Part shown: one piece after another, positions 17,699 to 26,379 of the stretch
Numbering within the stretch: the first letter of the stretch is position 1
Layout of the letters: each line of letters starts with the position of its first letter
Assembly: GCF_003474385.1 (NCBI RefSeq)
Contig: NZ_QUCY01000001.1
Span: forward strand, 186,001-250,000
DNA: 64,000 bases
Reading direction: 5' to 3'
Origin: Senegalimassilia sp003474385
GTDB taxonomy: Bacteria > Actinomycetota > Coriobacteriia > Coriobacteriales > Eggerthellaceae
Notes under the pieces: generated by a model
Told to the model about the DNA's origin: nothing
Seen by the model: the letters and a program-made list of their open reading frames with translations, nothing else
Databases searched by the model: none
Translations under genes and position numbers: made by a program

Positions 17699-19279
17699 TT
17701 ATGCGAGCATGACCTGCGCGCACAGGAGGATACCGCCGAACACCAGGGTGAACACCACGATGGGCCACACGAACTTGAACCACTTGGAGTACTTCATATC
17801 CAACATGGTCAGGGTTGCCAAAACCAGGCCGGTAGGTGCGAGGTAGAGCATCGCGTACTGACCCCACTGATAAGCGCAGACGATGGAGTAGCGATCGATG
17901 CCGACCGTATCGGCCAGGGGAGCCATAATGGGCATTGCCAGAACGGCCAGACCGGAGGAAGACGGGACCACGAAGCCGAGCAGGAAGAACAGCAGCATCA
18001 TGATCAGGATGAACGCCGGGCCTGCCATGCCCTGGACCGCGTTGGAGGACCAGAACAGGAGCGTATCGGAGATCAGGCCCTCTTCCATGATCAGGTTGAT
18101 GCCACGGGCCAGGCCGATGATCAGGGAAACGCCGACCAGCGAGGATGCGCCGTTGATGAACGCGTTCACCACGGTCTTCTCGTCGGTACCCGAGATGAAC
18201 ATGATGATGATCGAGATGGCCAGGAACATGGCGGCCATCTGCGGGAACCACCAGTGCAGGTTCATGACGCCGTACACCATAAGGACGAAGGCGGAGATGA
18301 AGAGCACCAGGATGGCCTTCTTGCGCAGGCTGAAGCCTTCTGCATGGGCAGCAGCGGTCTCGCCGCGCTCAACGTTGAACAGCTGCGCGAAGTGCTCGCG
18401 ATCCTCGTAGGTATAAGAAGCCTCGGGGTTGGCCTTGATCTTCTTGCAGTACCAGTACAGGTAGCTGATGACCACGATGGCGCCCACGATGCAGCCGCCG
18501 ACGCGCCACTCGAAGCCCTCCATGAAGTTGATGCCCGCCGCGTTCGAGGCGATAACGACGCTGAACGGGTTAATCGTGGAGAACGTGGTGCCCATGGAGC
18601 CGGCCAGGAAGATAGCGCCAACGCATACGATGGAGTCGTATCCGAGCGCTAGGAACACCGGTACCAGAATCGGGTAGAACGCCACAGCCTCCTCTTCAAG
18701 GCCGCACGAGGTGCCGCCGAGGACCATGAGCAGGGCGACCAGGAACACGAGCAAGAACTCATGGCCTTTGGTCTTTTTCGTCAAAGCCATCAGACCGGAT
18801 TCGAACGCTCCGGTTGCGTTGACCACGCCGATCAGACCGCCGAGCACCAGGATGAACACCATGATGTCGACGCCGTCGATCGTGCCGGATACCATTGCCT
18901 GCGTGACATCGGCGATGCCCTTAGGCTGAGCCTGAAGCTGCTCATAGGTTCCGGGGATCGAAATGGCCTTCGTGATGGACCCGCCGGTGAACTGCTCGAT
19001 ACCGATCTGCACGCCGAGCTGGTCGAGCTCGTCTTGCGTAGCAGGTATCTCGCTGATCTCACCTTGCGGGCTTGTGACCGTAAGCACATTGGAGTCGGCC
19101 ACATACTGAAGCTTAGCATACTGTCCTGCCGGCACGAACCATGTTGCGATAACCGCGATGATGGTCAAGACAAACAGGATGGTGAACGCTGTCGGGAAAC
19201 TAAGCTTTTTCTTCCTCTTCGTCTTCTCCTTCACCACGGGCCCGCCTGCGGAGTCGACGGCAGCGGCCTCGGTAGACAT
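17699..19279 (-). CDS. YfcC-family (DcuC-like) anaerobic carboxylate/amino-acid transporter
   Basis: A 526-residue membrane protein of the YfcC/ArsB-NhaD-type superfamily with about 12-13 helices. The cytoplasmic start is Lys/Arg-rich (KEKTKRKKK) before the first helix FPTAFTILFVLTIIAVIATWFVPAGQY. Family motifs include GTSCGLEEEAVAFYPILVPVFLALGYD, GSMGTTFSTINPFSVVIAS and FLLGFVVPSSSGLAVLAMPIMAPLAD. Relatives move C4-dicarboxylates, basic amino acids or short carboxylates; the substrate is not readable. Start ATG 19279 follows AAAGGGGGG. It is divergent from a membrane LuxR regulator (19570), a pairing that suggests direct control. Confidence 0.82.
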   Translation of the reverse strand: MSTEAAAVDSAGGPVVKEKTKRKKKLSFPTAFTILFVLTIIAVIATWFVPAGQYAKLQYVADSNVLTVTSPQGEISEIPATQDELDQLGVQIGIEQFTGGSITKAISIPGTYEQLQAQPKGIADVTQAMVSGTIDGVDIMVFILVLGGLIGVVNATGAFESGLMALTKKTKGHEFLLVFLVALLMVLGGTSCGLEEEAVAFYPILVPVFLALGYDSIVCVGAIFLAGSMGTTFSTINPFSVVIASNAAGINFMEGFEWRVGGCIVGAIVVISYLYWYCKKIKANPEASYTYEDREHFAQLFNVERGETAAAHAEGFSLRKKAILVLFISAFVLMVYGVMNLHWWFPQMAAMFLAISIIIMFISGTDEKTVVNAFINGASSLVGVSLIIGLARGINLIMEEGLISDTLLFWSSNAVQGMAGPAFILIMMLLFFLLGFVVPSSSGLAVLAMPIMAPLADTVGIDRYSIVCAYQWGQYAMLYLAPTGLVLATLTMLDMKYSKWFKFVWPIVVFTLVFGGILLCAQVMLA

Positions 19280-19569
19280 ATGCACCCCCCTTTCATGGAG
19301 TTCCGGACTCTCGTCCGGTATAGCGTTGTCGCAACTTCCACGCCCTGCTTGGCTCAGTTCGCTTAGCTGCGAGCGACTTGCGCCCGTCTTGTTCGGGCTG
19401 ACCACATGATTGCCAGGTTTAGCCGTATGCCACTAGAGGAAACGTGGGTATACACATAGGTATAAACCGGATATAGATGCTTCTCATCAGGCGTTTCTTT
19501 GTTAAGAAGATTTAGCATATACTGAGCTCGTTGCGACTGGGACCCATAACCAAACGAAAGCGATGCGCC
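19280..19569. promoter_or_regulatory. Divergent control region, YfcC transporter / LuxR regulator
   Basis: About 290 bases, A+T-richer than the flanks. On the plus strand a TATACT at about 19518 with a possible TTTCTT -35 could drive the regulator. Toward the transporter, two TATACC-like hexamers lie near 19447-19468 on the minus strand. No clear LuxR palindrome was found. Confidence 0.4.
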
Positions 19570-20532
19570 ATGGATTCAAGCATGTTCCTGTTTTACTACT
19601 CGATCGCAATACAGATATGCGCGATCCTGACCTCGGCATGCTGCCTGGCGGCCTATCTTGTCTCCCGAAACAAGGTGCAGCTGTACTGCTTCGTGGGCTT
19701 TCTCATGTACTACGCCGATTGCATGCTGGTGTTCCGCGACGATTACATGATGACATCGTCGACGGTATCGCATGAGGCGTTCTTCATCGGGGACCCTGCC
19801 TTCTCCATCATCTTCGGTTGCGCTACGCTCATGTCGTTTTGGCTGATGGTGTGCGCCTACGTGGAAGAAGATTCGATTATCGTCAGATTCTGCCCGGCGT
19901 ATCTGTTCGTAGGCGCAAGCCTTGCCGTAATGCTGCTCCTTCCGCAAGGGTATGTGCACATGTTCGCGTTCTATTCGCTGCGCGAGGTGTTCATCGCTTG
20001 GATGCTGTTTTTCGCAGCATATAAATACATCACCACCGAGGACGATCGGTTACGGCTGCGATTGAGCCGTTTCCCAAAGTTCTATGTGCTGCTGTGGGTG
20101 CTGCTGCTTGCGGTGGTGGCCGAGAACGGCTTGGTGTTGCTGCTGATCGGCCCCGGACACGTGGATATCCCCCTGGGCTTCTTCCCGGAACGCAACTTCG
20201 CCGAGAACCTGCTTGCCTTGGTCTGCGAGTTCGTGGCCCTGCGCTCTTCGCTGACGTACCTTTCCGTACGCCATAGCGAACCTCCCACGCAAGGAGGCGA
20301 GCATGTGGAAACCTATATCAACCACAACCTGGTACCGTACGCGGCATCCCACAAGCTGACGCCTCGCGAAACCGAGATCTTGCGACTGGTATTGCTTGGC
20401 AAGGACAACCAGAACATCGCAGCCGAGCTATCGCTTGCACCGGGAACCGTGAAGGTACACGTGCACAATATCCTGAAGAAATCGCAGAAGGCGAACAGGC
20501 AAGAGTTGATCCAAGATTACTGGGATTACTAG
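19570..20532 (+). CDS. Membrane-spanning LuxR-family transcriptional regulator
   Basis: A 320-residue protein with six to seven hydrophobic helices in residues 1-230 and a C-terminal LuxR/GerE helix-turn-helix at about 255-315 (LTPRETEILRLVLLGKDNQNIAAELSLAPGTVKVHVHNIL). This architecture, a multi-TM domain fused directly to a LuxR HTH, is abundant in Eggerthellaceae and usually sits next to a transporter or redox enzyme. Here it is divergent from the YfcC-type transporter, its likely target. The ligand-sensing part has no named domain that I recognise. Start ATG 19570 has only a weak ribosome site. Confidence 0.85.
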   Translation: MDSSMFLFYYSIAIQICAILTSACCLAAYLVSRNKVQLYCFVGFLMYYADCMLVFRDDYMMTSSTVSHEAFFIGDPAFSIIFGCATLMSFWLMVCAYVEEDSIIVRFCPAYLFVGASLAVMLLLPQGYVHMFAFYSLREVFIAWMLFFAAYKYITTEDDRLRLRLSRFPKFYVLLWVLLLAVVAENGLVLLLIGPGHVDIPLGFFPERNFAENLLALVCEFVALRSSLTYLSVRHSEPPTQGGEHVETYINHNLVPYAASHKLTPRETEILRLVLLGKDNQNIAAELSLAPGTVKVHVHNILKKSQKANRQELIQDYWDY

Positions 20533-20664
20533 CCGTTCATCCGCTTGCCTCAAGCATGCCGATCGACCATGCGCATGGGGTCCCAGCAAGCGCGCTGCCG
20601 TCAGGCTTGCACGCTCACCCGTCGAAGCCAGCCGCCGCCAAGCCCGCGGAAAGGCGAAATCGAT

Positions 20665-20700
20665 AGCACGCCTGCTTCCCATCGAGGAAGCAGGCGTGCT
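20665..20700. terminator. Long hairpin between luxR and dinB
   Basis: Perfect 15-bp stem AGCACGCCTGCTTCC (20665-20679) with GGAAGCAGGCGTGCT (20686-20700), 6-base loop, in the convergent gap. T-tails are weak on both strands. It lies 11 bases past the dinB stop. Confidence 0.65.
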
Positions 20701-20710
20701 TCGCGTGATG

Positions 20711-22009
20711 CTACTTATAATCAGCGGGATTCTTAGCAGCGGTGCCGGTGGTGTTGCCGTCGTTGCGCAGCTCGTGGCCGAAACGCACCGCCCCTTCCCC
20801 GAAGCGATCTTTCACCAGGTCGGTTGCCTCAAGCAGGCCACGCCGCTTCGACTCGTCTTGAATGCGCGGCTTCGCATCGCCCTCGAGAGGGGCGACCTGC
20901 TTCACATCGAACAAGCTGCCCTGCTCGCCTTCCGGCTCGGAAAACCCGGACACGGACACCCCGATAAGGCGCACCGCGATGCCAGGCTCCCAGAGCTCAT
21001 TGAGCATGCCGCAGAGCTCGGGGGCGAACAGCAGCTCGTCGTCGGTCGGGCGAGCAAGCCTGCGCTGGACCGAGCGGCTCGACCTGTCGGGATACCGAAG
21101 GCGCAAGCCGATGGTGGACCCGCGTAGGCCCTTGCCGCGCAGCCGTCTGCCCACTTTTGCCGCCTGCGTGCTGATGGCCGCCTCGATATCCTCGCGCATA
21201 CGAAGGTCGTTCGCGAAGGTAACCTCGTTCGACACCGATTTCACCGGCACATGTTGCTGGATGGGCGAGTCGTCAAGACCGCAGGCCCGCATATACATGA
21301 CGCGTCCGTTCTTCCCGAACAACCGCTCAAGGCGCGCAGGGCCCTCGCACACCAGCTGCCCGAGCGTTTCCACCCCATGGCTTTTCAGGCGCTGCTCGGC
21401 GGCGGCGCCGATACCGCTCATGCTGCGCACGGGAAGCGGATCGAGAAACGTGCGCTCGGTTCCCGGATAGACGACGGTAAGGCCGCGGGGCTTATCCATA
21501 TCGGAGGCGATCTTCGCAACCGTCTTCGAAGTCCCCACCCCTACCGAGCACGTTACGCCAAGCTGTTCGACCCGTTGCTGGATACGCCGTGCAACGGCAA
21601 CGGGATGCTCCCTGTTGGTGCGCGTGGGGGTGACGTCGAGGAAGGCCTCGTCGATGCTGACCTGCTGCACAAGCGGCGTCTCGTCGTTAAGGATGGACAT
21701 AACCTGGTTGCTGACCTGCTTGTACCGATCGAACCTGCCAGCGGCCCAGATGGCCTGAGGGCAAAGCTTGCGCGCCGTGACCGCAGGCATAGCGGAGCGA
21801 ACGCCGAACACGCGCGCTTCATAAGAGGCCGTGGAAACCACGCCGTGCTTGTCGGCGCTTCCCCCGACGATGACGGGTTTGCCACGCCAGCCGGGATGGT
21901 CGAGCTGCTCGACGGAGGCGAAGAACGCGTCAAGATCGACCAGCAGGATCGCCGGCCCATCCCAGGGTTCCAAAGGCAGCATGCCGTCATGTTCGCTCGA
22001 ATCGATCAT
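20711..22009 (-). CDS. dinB: DNA polymerase IV (Y-family translesion polymerase)
   Basis: A 432-residue Y-family polymerase. Catalytic motifs: ILLVDLDAFFASVEQ (metal-binding Asp residues near 24-26), SYEARVFGVRSAMP, and QQVSIDEAFLDV (catalytic Asp-Glu near 115), followed by SVGVGTSKTVAKIASDMDKPRGLTVV. The little-finger domain follows. The far C-terminus EGEQGSLFDV resembles a beta-clamp-binding peptide (QxxLF-type, QGSLF), with about 45 residues after it. Single-gene unit, divergent from the aminotransferase-like gene. No clear LexA box upstream, although an AACGCT...AGCGTT inverted repeat lies at about 22051-22073. Confidence 0.93.
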   Translation of the reverse strand: MIDSSEHDGMLPLEPWDGPAILLVDLDAFFASVEQLDHPGWRGKPVIVGGSADKHGVVSTASYEARVFGVRSAMPAVTARKLCPQAIWAAGRFDRYKQVSNQVMSILNDETPLVQQVSIDEAFLDVTPTRTNREHPVAVARRIQQRVEQLGVTCSVGVGTSKTVAKIASDMDKPRGLTVVYPGTERTFLDPLPVRSMSGIGAAAEQRLKSHGVETLGQLVCEGPARLERLFGKNGRVMYMRACGLDDSPIQQHVPVKSVSNEVTFANDLRMREDIEAAISTQAAKVGRRLRGKGLRGSTIGLRLRYPDRSSRSVQRRLARPTDDELLFAPELCGMLNELWEPGIAVRLIGVSVSGFSEPEGEQGSLFDVKQVAPLEGDAKPRIQDESKRRGLLEATDLVKDRFGEGAVRFGHELRNDGNTTGTAAKNPADYK

Positions 22010-22108
22010 GTGTTCCAGTTTACCACGGGGCTCGGTGCTCGAAACGCTGTGCTACTATAAGCGTTCGGCTTTATCGCGATATCAGGCACCAACGGGAAGG
22101 AGGGCGGT

Positions 22109-23236
22109 TTGGACGGATTGAACGGACGCCTTCGCACCACCGGATGGGGCGCCCTCGCTCCGGCATCGGCGGCACCCGACATGTTGCCCGGTTCCGAGGT
22201 CTCCATCATCGATTGGCTCGACTTCTCGCAGACGCTCAACCCGCTCGGCATGCCCGAGGCCTTCAGCCCGGCGTTGAACCTGCTGACGCGAAACCCCATC
22301 ACACCCGAAGAAGAGCGCACGTCGCAAGCCCAGATTCCCGTGCTGTTGGCGAAGCGCTACGGCGTACGCCCCGATTGCGTTGCCGTCGGCGCATCGGCGA
22401 CCGACGTGCTGGCTGCCGTGGCGAACTCGTTCGAGCCACGATCCGTGGCGGTGCCCGTACCGTCGCGCGCCGCCTACGAGCGATGCCTGGGAACCGCCGG
22501 TCATCGTATCGTGGAGGTTCCCGGTCCCGATGGCTTCGTGGTCCCCGACCCGCAAGCTGTTCGGCGCATGGGGCTATCCTTCGATGCGGCGATGCTCGCC
22601 AACCCCGCCTTCCCCACCAGCCGGCTGCTGGCGCGGCAAACGTTGCTGGATTACCTGCAAGCCTGCACATGGGTGATCGTCGACGAGCGAGGAATCGACC
22701 TGACGCTCGGCGGAGAATCAACCGCGAGCATGATCGATGAGCACTCGAACCTCATCGTTATCCGGTCGCTCACGGACACGTTCTCGCTGCCCGGCATGCC
22801 GTTGTCGTGCGCATTGGCGCACCCCGCCGTGGCCGGCCGCATCTCCCAGATAGCCAAACGCCCCGCCTCCGCCGCGCTCAGCGCGCGCCTGCTGAAGCTG
22901 GCAACGCCCGATCATCACCTGGAACGGGCGCGCGAGGTGCTTGAAACCGAGATTCCCTGGATGCAGTGCATGCTCAGCTTGGTCCCCGGGATCAGCATCT
23001 ACCCTGCTGAAGCGAATTATGTGATGTGCTCGTTCGCTCCGGGGCGATCCATGCATCTGGGAGCCGCGGATGCGCCTGACCTCGTGCGCAAGCTGCAGAA
23101 GCGAGGATTTCCGGTTCGCACCCTCGATCGCACGCCCGGGGTCTCGCCCGGAAGTCATTTTTGCGTGAGCGTACGCACGAGGTCGGACAACGAGCGGTTC
23201 ATCGCCGCGTTGCGGCAGATCGTCGCCGGAAGCTAA
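22109..23236 (+). CDS. CobD/HisC-like aminotransferase fold lacking the PLP lysine
   Basis: A 375-residue fold-type I aminotransferase homologue of the HisC/CobD branch. Recognisable positions: DFSQTLNPLGMP near residue 36, GASATDVLAA (normally GNGATE), NPAFPTS (normally NPxNPTG), and VDERGID (normally VDEAF). At the site of the Schiff-base lysine, where the family has RSLTK...PGLRLGY, this protein reads RSLTDTFSLPGMPLSCA: the lysine is Asp and the phosphate-binding Arg is Pro. The frame is intact over 1.1 kb, so it is probably expressed but not a PLP transaminase. Start TTG 22109 follows AAGGAGG by five bases. No cobalamin or histidine genes are adjacent. Confidence 0.75.
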   Translation: MDGLNGRLRTTGWGALAPASAAPDMLPGSEVSIIDWLDFSQTLNPLGMPEAFSPALNLLTRNPITPEEERTSQAQIPVLLAKRYGVRPDCVAVGASATDVLAAVANSFEPRSVAVPVPSRAAYERCLGTAGHRIVEVPGPDGFVVPDPQAVRRMGLSFDAAMLANPAFPTSRLLARQTLLDYLQACTWVIVDERGIDLTLGGESTASMIDEHSNLIVIRSLTDTFSLPGMPLSCALAHPAVAGRISQIAKRPASAALSARLLKLATPDHHLERAREVLETEIPWMQCMLSLVPGISIYPAEANYVMCSFAPGRSMHLGAADAPDLVRKLQKRGFPVRTLDRTPGVSPGSHFCVSVRTRSDNERFIAALRQIVAGS

Positions 23237-23254
23237 CGCGACCAACGGAAACGG

Positions 23255-23304
23255 CGCCGCCATCGCACCGGGACCTGTGACGTCCTAGGCGATGACGGCG
23301 CCGC
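23255..23304. terminator. Convergent stem-loop between the aminotransferase-like gene and copA
   Basis: Arms ACGGCGCCG-CCATCGC and GCGATG-ACGGCGCCG pair across a loop of about 20 bases. On the minus strand, after copA, the tail reads TTTCCGTT. Probably a bidirectional or copA terminator. Confidence 0.5.
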
Positions 23305-23330
23305 GATCCACGGAAAACACGAATGCCGGC

Positions 23331-23540
23331 CTATTCGATGCCCTTCACCTCGTAGCCGGCTTCGACAACGGCGTTCACGAGAACGGTATCGTCCACGGCA
23401 TAGGCAAGCTTCGCGACGGCGGTCCCAGCGTCAAGATCGACGACGGCCTCCGACACGCCCTCGACGCCTTCAAGCGCCTTCTTCACATGGGCGACGCAAT
23501 GAGGGCACATCATTCCCTCGACGGTGAGCTTCTTTTCCAT
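23331..23540 (-). CDS. copZ: Probable internal-start copper chaperone (CopZ-like) within copA
   Basis: Within the copA frame, AAGGAGG-TTGTC-ATG places a perfect Shine-Dalgarno sequence five bases before an in-frame ATG at 23540. Translation from there gives a complete 69-residue HMA protein (MEKKLTVEGMMCPHC... to ...YEVKGIE), the size and fold of CopZ chaperones. One gene may therefore make both a two-HMA CopA and free CopZ. E. coli copA also yields a chaperone, but from its 5' end by frameshifting. An alternative is that copZ was once separate and fused by loss of a stop. Internal initiation itself is inferred. Confidence 0.6.
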   Translation of the reverse strand: MEKKLTVEGMMCPHCVAHVKKALEGVEGVSEAVVDLDAGTAVAKLAYAVDDTVLVNAVVEAGYEVKGIE

Positions 23541-25946
23541 GACAACCTCCTTGCCCGCGGGCGCACCCGCATCGATTTCCGGGATATCCTGCTCGGATGC
23601 GCTTGCATCCACAGCTTCTTCGTTGGGTTCGCCCTGCCTGCCGGCGAGCTGCTGCGCCTCAGTCGTGACGAAGCGCGGCTTCCACGTGCGTAGGCGCAGC
23701 GCATTCGACACCACGCATACGCTTGAGCAGCTCATAGCCGCCGCAGCGATCATGGGGTTGAGCGTGAAGCCCGCGAACGAGAACGCACCGGCGGCCACCG
23801 GGATGCACACCGCATTGTAGATCAGAGCCCAGAACAGATTCTGCTTGATGTTGCGCAGCGTGGAGCGCGAAAGCTGTATGGCAGCTGGCACATCCAGGAC
23901 ATCGGAGCGCATGAGCACGACGTCGGCGCTCTCGATGGCGATGTCGGTGCCCGCGCCGATGGCGATGCCCACGTCGGCGCGGGCAAGCGCCGGGGCGTCG
24001 TTGATGCCGTCGCCGACCATGGTCACGCGTCCTCGTTCGGAAAGGCGGCGGATCTCGCGCTCCTTATCCTGGGGGAGCACGCCGGCTATGACCTCATCTG
24101 CGCCGACCTGGCGCTGGATAGCCTGCGCCGTACGTTCGTTGTCGCCCGTGAGCATGACGGTGCGCAAACCCATGGCGCGCAACTCCTCGAGCGCGGCGGC
24201 GCTTGAGGGCTTGACGGTGTCGGCTACGGCGACAAGACCGCACACCTTGCCACCGCAGGCGAAGAACAAGGGCGTTTTGCCTTCATCGGCAAGCTCGCGG
24301 GCACGCGATTCGAACGCGGAAGCGTCCACGCCCGCTTGCTGCATCAGCCTGGCATTGCCCGCCAGCGCGCACGCCCCGCCGACGTTCGCGCGCACGCCTC
24401 CGCCGGCTACCTGCTCGAACGCATTGACCGGTTGAACCTGTCCTGCGGCGGCCTCCGCCCAAGCTGCAACAGCCTGGGCAAGCGGATGCTCGCTGCGTTG
24501 CTCGATGGAAAGCGCAAGGCTGGCAAGCCCACGCTCGTCCACGCCGTCGGCGCGCACAACATCGGTGACCACGGGTTTGCCCGTTGTGATGGTTCCCGTC
24601 TTGTCGAACACGACCGTTTTGACATCATGGGCGACCTCGAGCGCCTCGGCCGACTTCACCAAGATGCCGCTGGAAGCTCCGCGACCCGTTCCCACCATGA
24701 TGGCAGTTGGCGTGGCCAGGCCAAGCGCGCAGGGGCAGCTGATCACGAGCACGGAGATGGCATGCGTGAGCGCCGTGGGCACATCGGCGGAGAGCACCAT
24801 CCACACAAGGAACGTCGCAACTGCGATAACGATGACGACGGGGACGAACACGCCGGCGATCTTGTCGGCGACCTTCTCGATGGGGGCCTTGGTGGAGGTG
24901 GCCTCGTCGACAAGGCGTATGATGCCCGCAAGCGTGGTGTCGACGCCGACGCGATCAGCCCTCATGACGAACCACCCGGACTTGTTCAGGGTGGCGCCCG
25001 TGACGGGATCGCCGGCGTGTTTGCCGACCGGCACGCTCTCGCCGGTGATGACCGACTCGTCCACCACGCCGTCGCCTTCGATGACGATGCCGTCGACAGG
25101 CACGCTCTGACCGGCCTTGACCACGAGCATATCGCCAACGCGGACTTGCTCGACCGGAACCTGCTCAACGCCGCCATCCGATGTGCGCCGCGCGGCTTCC
25201 TTCGGCGTCAGATCCATGAGCTTGGTGATAGCGTCGGTGGTCTTGCCCTTCGCCCTTGCCTCGAAGTACTTGCCGAGCGTGATGAGCGTCAAGATCATGG
25301 CCGCGGATTCGAAGTACAGGTCCATGGCGGCCGTGTGCGCGAAATCGATATCCCCATGGCCCATGCCCCAGCCGATGCGGTAGATGGCGGCAATACCATA
25401 AATAGTGGATGCGGCAGAACCGAGGGCGATGAGCGAATCCATGTTCGGCGCGCCGTGGGCAAGCGTTTTGAAGCCCACGCGGAAAAACTTGAAGTTCACG
25501 AAGATGACGGGCAGCAGCAGCAGGAATTGGGTGAACGCGAACGTGAGCATGTTCTCATGGCCCAAGAAAACCTCGGGCAGCGGCCAGCCGAACATATGCC
25601 CCATCGACAGATAGAACAACGGGATGGTGAAGCAGAAGCTCACGATGAGGCGCATGCGAACCCGTTTCGCTTCCGCAGCGGAATCGTTCATCGTCTGCAC
25701 AGGCTGCTGCACGCTGGTAGACGAAACCCCCGCCTCAGGCCGCGGATATGCGCCATAGCCCGCCTTCTCGACCGCCGCGGAAACAGCGGCAAGGGTGGCA
25801 GCTTCGCCATCGAAATCCACTTCCATGCTGTTCTTCAGCAGATTGACCGCTACCGTGGCAACGCCCGGGACGTTCGAGGCGGCCTTCTTGACACGCGCCG
25901 AGCATGCGGCGCATGTCATGCCGGTTACGTCGAATGTACGTTTCAT
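23331..25946 (-). CDS. copA: Copper-translocating P1B-type ATPase with N- and C-terminal HMA domains
   Basis: An 871-residue Cu+ exporter. N-terminal HMA domain with GMTCAACSARV (residues 9-19); eight membrane helices including the metal-binding CPCALGLATPTA; TGES actuator loop (VITGESVPVG); phosphorylation motif DKTGTITTG; MLTGDNERTAQA and GDGINDAPALA; and the post-hinge NAVCIPVAAGAF and MSCSSVCVVSNALRLR motifs of Cu+-ATPases. After a linker (about 745-802) there is a second HMA domain with GMMCPHCVAHV at the extreme C-terminus. A perfect ribosome site and ATG occur in frame just before that domain (see copZ entry). It lies 20 bases downstream of csoR, under CsoR control. Confidence 0.95.
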   Translation of the reverse strand: MKRTFDVTGMTCAACSARVKKAASNVPGVATVAVNLLKNSMEVDFDGEAATLAAVSAAVEKAGYGAYPRPEAGVSSTSVQQPVQTMNDSAAEAKRVRMRLIVSFCFTIPLFYLSMGHMFGWPLPEVFLGHENMLTFAFTQFLLLLPVIFVNFKFFRVGFKTLAHGAPNMDSLIALGSAASTIYGIAAIYRIGWGMGHGDIDFAHTAAMDLYFESAAMILTLITLGKYFEARAKGKTTDAITKLMDLTPKEAARRTSDGGVEQVPVEQVRVGDMLVVKAGQSVPVDGIVIEGDGVVDESVITGESVPVGKHAGDPVTGATLNKSGWFVMRADRVGVDTTLAGIIRLVDEATSTKAPIEKVADKIAGVFVPVVIVIAVATFLVWMVLSADVPTALTHAISVLVISCPCALGLATPTAIMVGTGRGASSGILVKSAEALEVAHDVKTVVFDKTGTITTGKPVVTDVVRADGVDERGLASLALSIEQRSEHPLAQAVAAWAEAAAGQVQPVNAFEQVAGGGVRANVGGACALAGNARLMQQAGVDASAFESRARELADEGKTPLFFACGGKVCGLVAVADTVKPSSAAALEELRAMGLRTVMLTGDNERTAQAIQRQVGADEVIAGVLPQDKEREIRRLSERGRVTMVGDGINDAPALARADVGIAIGAGTDIAIESADVVLMRSDVLDVPAAIQLSRSTLRNIKQNLFWALIYNAVCIPVAAGAFSFAGFTLNPMIAAAAMSCSSVCVVSNALRLRTWKPRFVTTEAQQLAGRQGEPNEEAVDASASEQDIPEIDAGAPAGKEVVMEKKLTVEGMMCPHCVAHVKKALEGVEGVSEAVVDLDAGTAVAKLAYAVDDTVLVNAVVEAGYEVKGIE

Positions 25947-25966
25947 GCCTATCCTTCTTCCAGCGC

Positions 25967-26299
25967 TTACCGCGCGAATTTCTTGATGAGCTGCATGGCT
26001 TCATTGATAATCTGCGTGTTGCCTTGCTCGATTTGCTCGACCACACAAGTTTCCAAGTGATTTTGCAGCATGATGGCGGAGATGCTGTGCACGGCGCTTT
26101 CGGCAGCCGAAAGCTGCACGAGCACATCGCCGCAGTAGCGGTTATCGTCGATCATAGCCTTCACACCGTTAAGCTGGCCTATCACGCGATTCAGCCGTTT
26201 TTGCAGGTCATCCTGCATCTGCTGACTGCGCGGCGTGGCCTTGTGATGGCATCCGCATTGCCTTTTCGTGCCGCTGGGTTCGCTAGCTTCAGCATTCAT
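25967..26299 (-). CDS. csoR: CsoR-family copper-sensing repressor
   Basis: A 110-residue all-helical DUF156/CsoR repressor. The Cu+ ligand triad Cys-His-Cys is visible: YCGDVL (Cys), then NHLETC supplying His and Cys in the second helix. The conserved QLNGVKAMID segment that contributes to DNA binding is also present. The N-terminus carries an extra QCGCHH motif, an unusual Cys/His cluster. Start ATG 26299 follows AAAGG by seven bases; the ATG at 26305 overlaps that site. It is the first gene of csoR-copA. Two CsoR-type palindromes lie in its promoter region, so autoregulation is expected. Confidence 0.92.
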   Translation of the reverse strand: MNAEASEPSGTKRQCGCHHKATPRSQQMQDDLQKRLNRVIGQLNGVKAMIDDNRYCGDVLVQLSAAESAVHSISAIMLQNHLETCVVEQIEQGNTQIINEAMQLIKKFAR

Positions 26300-26349
26300 A
26301 CGCATCCTTTCGCGTCTGGACCCCCGTATTGGACCATCAAATGTCCCAT

Positions 26350-26366
26350 ATACCCCCTAGGGGCAT
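26350..26366. promoter_or_regulatory. CsoR operator, downstream copy
   Basis: ATACCCCCTAGGGGCAT, a near-perfect match to the GC-rich palindrome TACCC-N-GGGTA bound by CsoR proteins. It lies just downstream of the csoR -10 hexamer, in the transcribed leader. Confidence 0.75.
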
Positions 26367-26379
26367 GTTTTATTCGCTC

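Noticed and set aside
22010..22080. LexA box upstream of dinB
   Set aside because: Only an AACGCT...AGCGTT inverted repeat with an 11-base gap is present; it does not fit the GAAC-N4-GTTC pattern.
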